64,000 bases of DNA from Ammoniphilus oxalaticus (GTDB taxonomy: Bacteria; Bacillota; Bacilli; Aneurinibacillales; RAOX-1). Both the position numbers and the translations under genes were made by a program. This document shows, piece by piece, positions 59,058 through 64,000 of the stretch. Position 1 is the first letter of the stretch; the number at the start of each line of letters is the position of its first letter. Under the pieces are notes generated by a model that saw only the letters and a list, made by a program, of their open reading frames with translations, ran no database searches and had not been told where the DNA came from. Location of the stretch: the NCBI RefSeq assembly GCF_003609605.1, contig NZ_MCHY01000006.1:521022-585021 (forward strand). The letters are read 5' to 3'.

Positions 59058-59877
59058 TGCAACCGCCTCCTCATATCTCTAAGTTGAAATTGTAAATGCT
59101 TTCTAGATTCAAATTGAACAGCAATCTGTGTTAATGAGTGACGAAAAGACTGAGCGCTACTTAAGCGGGTTTTTAAAGTAGGGCATACGCATTTTCGACG
59201 TTCTCTCTGATTCTTATAAGATATACAACAATTGAAACTAGAACCTTGATATCAATTATAATTTTTAGGGAAGTTCCGAACAATAGCTAGGACGAATCTT
59301 TTGTTAAATCTTGGTGAACGGTTAATCCTGTAAAAATCAGCGCGCTTCTCATCTAAGCAAAGTGAAGTTCACTTGCGCAATCCCTTGGGGCTTTCATTGT
59401 CGCCTTGGCCTTGCGTATCCGAGTCGCTTGTTGATCTAGTCTGTTAACGGGTTATAAGTCATTTCTCCTACTATTTGATTATAGGAAATAACTACTAGGG
59501 TCACAGGAGATTGGGGTGAAATGATTGTCGAAATAGTTCTAAAGTGTGTCGGGATCGCGCCAAAGGTTTGCTCAGTTAGCGACTTGTGCTTTATAATGAA
59601 CAGCATATGTTTTTTTAGGAAAGCTGATGGTGGAGTTCATGTTTTATAATTCGGGGCCAGAAGATGTTCGACATTATTGGACGAAAACCACCGCGCATAT
59701 GTCGATAAGTTGCCTACCTAGAGCCTAGTCGAGTTAAGTATAATTAAGAAGCACTGGAATAAAACGGATGCCTGTTTATCATCTGGCCGATTTTCAGGCT
59801 TATTGCTATACTAATATTTAAAATTTTAGAGGAAGAGCAGGAAATTGGTTATAAATGGATTGCGCAAGGAGATAATC
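59058..59877. other. 820-bp non-coding stretch between chemoreceptor 2 and diguanylate cyclase
   Basis: No intact gene. At 59680-59721 a start-less frame reads DENHRAYVDKLPT before a stop and resembles the N-terminal His-x-x-x-Tyr segment of Fe/Mn superoxide dismutases; too short to claim. A GCAAAGTGAAGTTCACTTGC near-palindrome lies at 59357-59376 and a GCCTG/CAGGC hairpin near 59769-59798. No riboswitch was recognised. Confidence 0.35.
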
Positions 59878-61602
59878 ATGTTCAATGACACTGAATTTTT
59901 TATAAATGCTTTTCTTCAAGCGCCGAAGGGAATGGCTTTAGTATCGATAGAAGGAAGCTTGATAAAAGCGAACCAGATGTTCTGTAAGTTGTTAGGGTAT
60001 GAGCAAGCTGAGCTAGATGGTATGTCGTTGCGTGAGCTAATGGACCCATCTGATTTTAATTATGAGCGTCACCAGCTTGAGCAACTATTGGCGGGGTCCA
60101 ATTCAATTTATGAGGCTGAACAAGGTTGGATTGATAAACAAGGAAGATCGATTCGCATCCAGCAAGCGGTTTCCATTGGTGGCTCTGGAGAACGCTTATT
60201 TTATATTTTTCAGCTACAACTCGCTGTATCGTTACAAGAGAAGAGCTTAACCCCACGTGATCTTGAAGGGGTATTAACAAAGCAGGCGTTGCCTGATGAA
60301 CAAAAGTTTTTGGAAGCGGAGTTGGGCCAATATCGTACGCGATTGCGGCAAATTTTAAGTGTAGCAAATATAGGGACATCTCTCGTCGATTTAAAAGGCA
60401 ATATAATGGAAGCGGATGAAGTGTTGCAACAGATGTTTGGTTATACTGAACAACAATTAAAAGAAAAAACATTCTATGAAATTACCCATCCCGATGACGT
60501 TCATTTAAATCAGACGCTCTATGAGGAATTAATTGCGGGTAAACGTGACAATTATCATTTAGAAAAACGGTATATCCGCAGTGATGGCCATGTTATTTGG
60601 GGTGATCTGACGGTTTGTATTAATAGGCAGGAGTCGCCTACGATTACGGCAATGATTAAGGATATTACAGAGCGTAAACAACTAGAAAATCATCTGCAGG
60701 AAAGTGAAGAACGATTTCGAATGATTGCGGAATACGTAAGCGATGTGATCTCGATCCGCGATCATGAAGGACGGTATACTTATCTATCGGCGGCTAGTTA
60801 TCCTTTGTTAGGTTATCGTGAGGATGAATTACTTGGTCAATCAGCCATTCAGTTCATTCACCCTGAAGATCGAGATTCTTTTCTGAAGGAGTACGATACG
60901 TTAATGAAAACAGGCCAGGTATTGTCTACGTATCGATTTTGTAAAAAAGATGGAAACTACTTCTGGGTGGAATCTAAATTGCGGGTTTTTCATCAAGTGA
61001 ATAACGAGATAAAAATCATTGCGATTTCGCGCGATATTACGAGACACAAAAAACGAGAGCAAGAATTACAGGAAACACAGCGATTATGGCAACAATTATC
61101 AACGATCGATGGCGTAACGGAAATTTATAATCGTCGTCATTTTGATGAAACGATTCGTCGCGAATGGTCCCGCTGTAGAAGGAATGGGCATCCCATTTCG
61201 TTGGTCCTCTTGGATATTGATTTTTTTAAAGACTATAACGATACATATGGGCACTTAAAGGGTGATGTTTGCTTAAAACTTGTCGCCCAGACGATTAAAA
61301 GAACGGTTCAGCGGCAGGGCGACCAAGTTTTTCGTTATGGCGGAGAGGAGTTTGCTGCGCTTCTTCCTGAAACGGATGAACGGGGAGCGAATGAGGTTGC
61401 TGAGCGAATGAGATTGGCGATTATGCAGTCAAAGATTTCTCATCGTAAATCCCCGATTAGTCCTTATGTCACCATAAGCGTCGGTTATGCGACGAGTTCA
61501 CAGAAAGCAAAGCTCGATATTCAGCAATTGATGCTTCAAGCGGATCAAGCATTGTACCTAGCGAAAAACCAGGGCAGAAATAAAGTGAGCGGTATGTTTT
61601 AG
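59878..61602 (+). CDS. Diguanylate cyclase with three PAS domains
   Basis: 574 residues from the ATG at 59878 (AAGGAG 8 nt upstream; the TTG at 59845 is unlikely). PAS1 at ~5-115 (FFINAFLQAPKGMALVSIEG), PAS2 at ~145-275 with PAC (ITHPDDVHLNQ ... MIKDITERKQ), PAS3 at ~280-400 (YTYLSAASYPLLGYREDELL), then GGDEF at ~405-572. The active site is RYGGEEFAALLP (~488-492) and an inhibitory RxxD site (RQGD) stands exactly five residues before it. It makes c-di-GMP from two GTP, is likely product-inhibited, cytoplasmic, with ligand or redox sensing by PAS. Confidence 0.95.
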   Translation: MFNDTEFFINAFLQAPKGMALVSIEGSLIKANQMFCKLLGYEQAELDGMSLRELMDPSDFNYERHQLEQLLAGSNSIYEAEQGWIDKQGRSIRIQQAVSIGGSGERLFYIFQLQLAVSLQEKSLTPRDLEGVLTKQALPDEQKFLEAELGQYRTRLRQILSVANIGTSLVDLKGNIMEADEVLQQMFGYTEQQLKEKTFYEITHPDDVHLNQTLYEELIAGKRDNYHLEKRYIRSDGHVIWGDLTVCINRQESPTITAMIKDITERKQLENHLQESEERFRMIAEYVSDVISIRDHEGRYTYLSAASYPLLGYREDELLGQSAIQFIHPEDRDSFLKEYDTLMKTGQVLSTYRFCKKDGNYFWVESKLRVFHQVNNEIKIIAISRDITRHKKREQELQETQRLWQQLSTIDGVTEIYNRRHFDETIRREWSRCRRNGHPISLVLLDIDFFKDYNDTYGHLKGDVCLKLVAQTIKRTVQRQGDQVFRYGGEEFAALLPETDERGANEVAERMRLAIMQSKISHRKSPISPYVTISVGYATSSQKAKLDIQQLMLQADQALYLAKNQGRNKVSGMF

Positions 61603-61654
61603 TTTACCGCGCCTGATATAATAGAAAGGACTACAATGAAAGGGTTGATCACAT

Positions 61655-62140
61655 TTGATTAAGGTCATTCCAGGGGATTTGTTAACGGCGCTGAAAGAAG
61701 GCAAAGTAAATGTAATTGGGCATCAGTCCAATTGTTTTACTGAAATGAGCGGGGGAATTGCAAGGCAAATAAAAAATCAATTTCCTGCAGCATATGAGGC
61801 TGATCGAGCCGTGACGTTGTCCCCCGAAGAGCGACTCGGTAAAATTAGCTATTGGAAAGACAAGGATAAAGCAATTGTCAACCTATACGGGCAATTTCAT
61901 TTTGAAGTTGGGCCACGTCAAACCGATTATGATGCGTTACGGAGCGCGATGATATTAATGCTTCAAAAGATTAATGAGTGGGAAAAAGAAGATTCAGCAT
62001 TTAAAGCAGTCATCGGCTTTCCTTATCAAATTGGTTGCGGGCTGGCTGGCGGAGAATGGGATATTGTTGAAAAAATTATTGAAGATGTGTTTGTCACGGA
62101 AGGAAAACGAGAGGTCGTACTCTATCAATTCCAACCGTAA
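61655..62140 (+). CDS. Macro-domain-like protein (ADP-ribose-binding fold)
   Basis: 161 residues, TTG start with AAAGGG upstream. Features: IKVIPGDLLTALKEGKVNVI then GHQSNCFTEMSGGIARQIKN (the N-x-x-G-G-I loop of macro domains), KAIVNLYGQFHFE, and GFPYQIGCGLAGGEWDIVEK, the phosphate-binding loop (G-C-G-L-A-G-G-x-W). It resembles the ADP-ribose-1''-phosphate phosphatase type (YmdB/Poa1p-like). It may process ADP-ribose derivatives. Its 52-bp gap to the cyclase gene allows co-transcription. Confidence 0.85.
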   Translation: MIKVIPGDLLTALKEGKVNVIGHQSNCFTEMSGGIARQIKNQFPAAYEADRAVTLSPEERLGKISYWKDKDKAIVNLYGQFHFEVGPRQTDYDALRSAMILMLQKINEWEKEDSAFKAVIGFPYQIGCGLAGGEWDIVEKIIEDVFVTEGKREVVLYQFQP

Positions 62141-62171
62141 ATTAAAAGAGACGCACAACAATCAATGAAAT

Positions 62172-62218
62172 AAAAGAGACCTTAGTAGGGAAGTGAGTCT
62201 ATCTAAGGTCTCTTTTTA
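62172..62218 (+). terminator. Terminator after the macro-domain gene
   Basis: AAAAGAGACCTTA (62172-62184) pairs perfectly with TAAGGTCTCTTTT (62204-62216) and a T-run. Confidence 0.95.
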
Positions 62219-62354
62219 ATTCACAATAAATTTAATTGATATTTGGAAAAAATTTGTTCATAATTAAAAGTGTGGTTGTATTAATATTTGACAATTATCC
62301 ACCGCTATTGCGATCCATCGTATATCCCATTTTTTATGATCTTTTCACTTTTCA

Positions 62355-62475
62355 CAGCGATGGGAATAAATGTGAAATGATGCAAGGCTACTTTTTCAGT
62401 AAGCCGTTGCCCGCTAAGGAAATCGAACACATCTTTGAGAAAATAGGCGCAGGTCAGATGTCGCCCCGTTGGTAA
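62355..62475 (+). pseudogene. EAL-domain (c-di-GMP phosphodiesterase) C-terminal remnant
   Basis: The last ~38 codons of an open frame read NKCEMMQGYFFSKPLPAKEI then EHIFEKIG. C-x-x-x-Q-G-Y-x-F-S-K-P-L-P is the highly conserved end of EAL domains. The catalytic E-A-L and metal-binding residues that should lie ~200 residues upstream are absent, and the preceding sequence is unrelated. It is therefore a fragment, left beside an intact diguanylate cyclase. Confidence 0.75.
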
Positions 62476-62854
62476 CAAAGATAGATAAATAAACAGAGGA
62501 ATACCTCATTATAATGGAAAGTTAACAAGCGGAGTAGATCATGGATCTGTAAAGGATTAGAGGCAAGTCGTAGCGAAAAAAGCGGGATTTTTTGAACGGA
62601 TGTTTAAGCGGTATGGAGAGATGAAAGCTGTTTGGAACTTGCCGATTTCCACCCGTGGGAAGTGAAATGGGTTTTATTCTCACGGCGGTCGGGCATTCTT
62701 AGTTCGTCATGCTAACCGTTTCATATTTTACGAACCCGAACCGCGGAGAACGATCGTCCTACCATGCGTACACAGTTAGCGACGAAAACAACGAAATGCA
62801 TGCTGAAAATTGTAAAAAAGCTGTTTGATTAAGCTCAATTTGCTAGTATTGCGC
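62476..62854 (+). pseudogene. Decayed coding stretch, unidentified
   Basis: Several frames give short protein-like runs: MFKRYGEMKAVWNLPIST, then GFILTAVGHS, a stop, FVMLTVSYFTNPNRGERSSY, and HAYTVSDENNEMHAENCKKA ending at TGA. Together they look like one gene broken by stops and frameshifts. No family recognised. Confidence 0.4.
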
Positions 62855-63034
62855 TTATTTTACAACGTATAACTCCGGTTTCTTCGATCCTTTCTCTATG
62901 GATCTATAGAGGATCCGAACCAACATGCCGAAGGACAGAAGCGTAAGCGCTAACACAACCCAACCGTTATCGAAAAAGTTAATCGAGTAACCTATAAAAA
63001 GAGAAATAACAGACATAACAATACTTAAATTCAT
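62855..63034 (-). CDS. Small two-helix membrane protein
   Basis: 59 residues. AAGGAAGG lies 7 nt before the ATG. Two hydrophobic helices (NLSIVMSVISLFIGYSINFF and WVVLALTLLSFGMLVRILY) are followed by a basic tail (RSIEKGSKKPELYVVK). Not recognised, but the ribosome site, composition and intact frame support it as a real gene. Confidence 0.6.
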   Translation of the reverse strand: MNLSIVMSVISLFIGYSINFFDNGWVVLALTLLSFGMLVRILYRSIEKGSKKPELYVVK

Positions 63035-63391
63035 AATTCTATCCTTCCTTCATCCCATTTTTAAAAATTCGCCCTAACGTAAGCGCTTCCAGATTCCTCA
63101 TAGTTTGCTCAAAAAGCCCCTCATTTAAATCTGTATTATGATTCGCCGCAGCTTCTCACTGACTTCTTCTAATTGTGTCAGCTTTGTGAACGTTTGATAC
63201 ACGTATTGTACACTAAATAAACTGCGTTGAAAAGAGAAAAGTGAGATAATTTTGAAAGTAGAGCAAATTAGGCTTCTTTTGAACAGTTTATTTTAGCGTG
63301 GTAATTCCCGACGCTTTTCGAATATTGGCGTTGATCCGGATGGTGTACAATAAAATAAATGCTCCTATTGAGGTGTAAAGGAAGGTATAAT

Positions 63392-64000
63392 ATGATCGGT
63401 GACATCAAGAGTGATTCACAGACGCAAAGAATGGACAAGCAACTTGCAAGTGTTGAAAAGATGGATATACAAACTGTCGTTGAAATCGTGAGGGAAGTGT
63501 ATCGGATTGATCTTTTGTTTGCTTCTGATAATGGTCTCGGGCGGCTTCCCGATTCTTATAATGATGAATTGAAGCGAGTGATCGCGCAGAAAATGCGATT
63601 GTCGCCTCACTCTCTTGTCTTTATGGAACAGCTCCGTTCAATGAAGAAAATTGAGTTACTTCGCTTATTAATAGAAGGAACAGAGCAAACGGGCCCACGC
63701 TTGCGGCAGTCGATTAATCAGATTTTTGGAATGAATCTTGACGGAATTTCAACGTTGGAAAATAGCGGCGTTTCCCTCTTTTCAAAAGGGCAATGGTTAG
63801 CTCGTAAAGAGACGGACTTACTCGTTGCGCAAACGAATCAAGAGGATACGACTGTGATCATTTTCCCAACTGCATCATTTCAATCTATTGTGGGTGATCA
63901 TCGGCTATCGTCTGAAGCGCACCAAGCTTTATTGCAATTGGGCTTTGCTTATTTTGATGAGATGGCTTATTACGAGTACACTCAGCAGCAAGGCTATTCC
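63392..64000 (+). CDS. Hypothetical protein, 3' truncated by window edge
   Basis: 203 codons from the ATG at 63392 (AAGGAAGG 7 nt upstream), still open at the window end. Predicted soluble, helical first half (MDIQTVVEIVREVYRIDLLF, HSLVFMEQLRSMKKIELLRL, LRQSINQIFGMNLDGIST) and a beta-containing second half (VIIFPTASFQSIVGDH). Not recognised. Confidence 0.7.
   Translation, partial: MIGDIKSDSQTQRMDKQLASVEKMDIQTVVEIVREVYRIDLLFASDNGLGRLPDSYNDELKRVIAQKMRLSPHSLVFMEQLRSMKKIELLRLLIEGTEQTGPRLRQSINQIFGMNLDGISTLENSGVSLFSKGQWLARKETDLLVAQTNQEDTTVIIFPTASFQSIVGDHRLSSEAHQALLQLGFAYFDEMAYYEYTQQQGYS

Noticed and set aside
59330..59460. Possible riboswitch in the leader of the diguanylate cyclase
   Set aside because: It contains a palindrome and GC-rich pieces, but none of the GEMM or other aptamer core motifs I know on either strand.
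59680..59721. Fe/Mn superoxide dismutase remnant (DENHRAYVDKLPT)
   Set aside because: Only 13 residues match and no other dismutase segment is visible; mentioned in the intergenic entry but not called.

Overview
The window looks like chromosome of a low-to-moderate GC, spore-forming Bacillales (Paenibacillaceae-like) bacterium. The evidence is a type-B (Bacillus-type) RNase P RNA, a YheC/YheD spore-coat-type ATP-grasp protein, strong AGGAGG ribosome sites with frequent GTG/TTG starts, lipoprotein-rich gene content, ECF sigma/DUF4179 anti-sigma pairs and SinI-type antirepressors. Two tandem oxalate:formate-antiporter-like (OFA) transporters suggest an oxalate-using genus such as Ammoniphilus; that name is inference only.

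Layout. 1-5.2 kb: end of a Gfo/Idh/MocA sugar dehydrogenase, a sugar ABC importer (binding protein and two permeases) and a convergent MsmX/UgpC-type ATPase. 5.3-6.6 kb: a membrane protein and a HAD phosphatase. 6.7-19.7 kb: an accessory island full of decay, with an integrase C-terminal fragment, a frameshifted repeat-protein gene, a broken holin, IS21, IS110 and IS3 remnants, PBSX XtrA-like and phage-type lipoprotein genes, a flagellin tail, and small zinc-knuckle genes and fragments. Set among the wreckage are three SinI-like antirepressor genes, two of them directly behind cyclic-di-GMP-I (GEMM) riboswitches. 19.9-28.4 kb: two OFA transporters, two paralogous membrane proteins, a PepSY lipoprotein, a BCCT transporter and a lysine-2,3-aminomutase-family radical SAM enzyme with an altered substrate pocket. 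28.8-43.5 kb: mostly housekeeping or hypothetical genes, including an epimerase-RraA operon, an ECF/DUF4179 module, a membrane-anchored PstS-like protein and a GltB-domain FMN protein. 43.7-45.8 kb: an FNR-type regulator with four candidate Fe-S cysteines, its own FNR-type box, and a flavodiiron protein. 45.9-53.8 kb: membrane and secreted hypotheticals, a second ECF/DUF4179 module and an HrtAB/MacB-like ABC exporter. 53.9-55.2 kb: rnpB and an orphan vsr. 55.3-62.5 kb: two chemoreceptors (the first behind a third c-di-GMP-I riboswitch with a terminator), a PAS-GGDEF diguanylate cyclase, a macro-domain-like protein and an EAL-domain remnant. The last gene runs off the window.

The most interesting theme is cyclic-di-GMP: one synthase, one destroyed phosphodiesterase and three c-di-GMP-I riboswitches, which control a chemoreceptor and two SinI-like antirepressors. 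If functional, this would connect c-di-GMP directly to the Sin-type biofilm/motility switch and to chemotaxis. All assignments are from reading the sequence; no database or covariance-model search was run.
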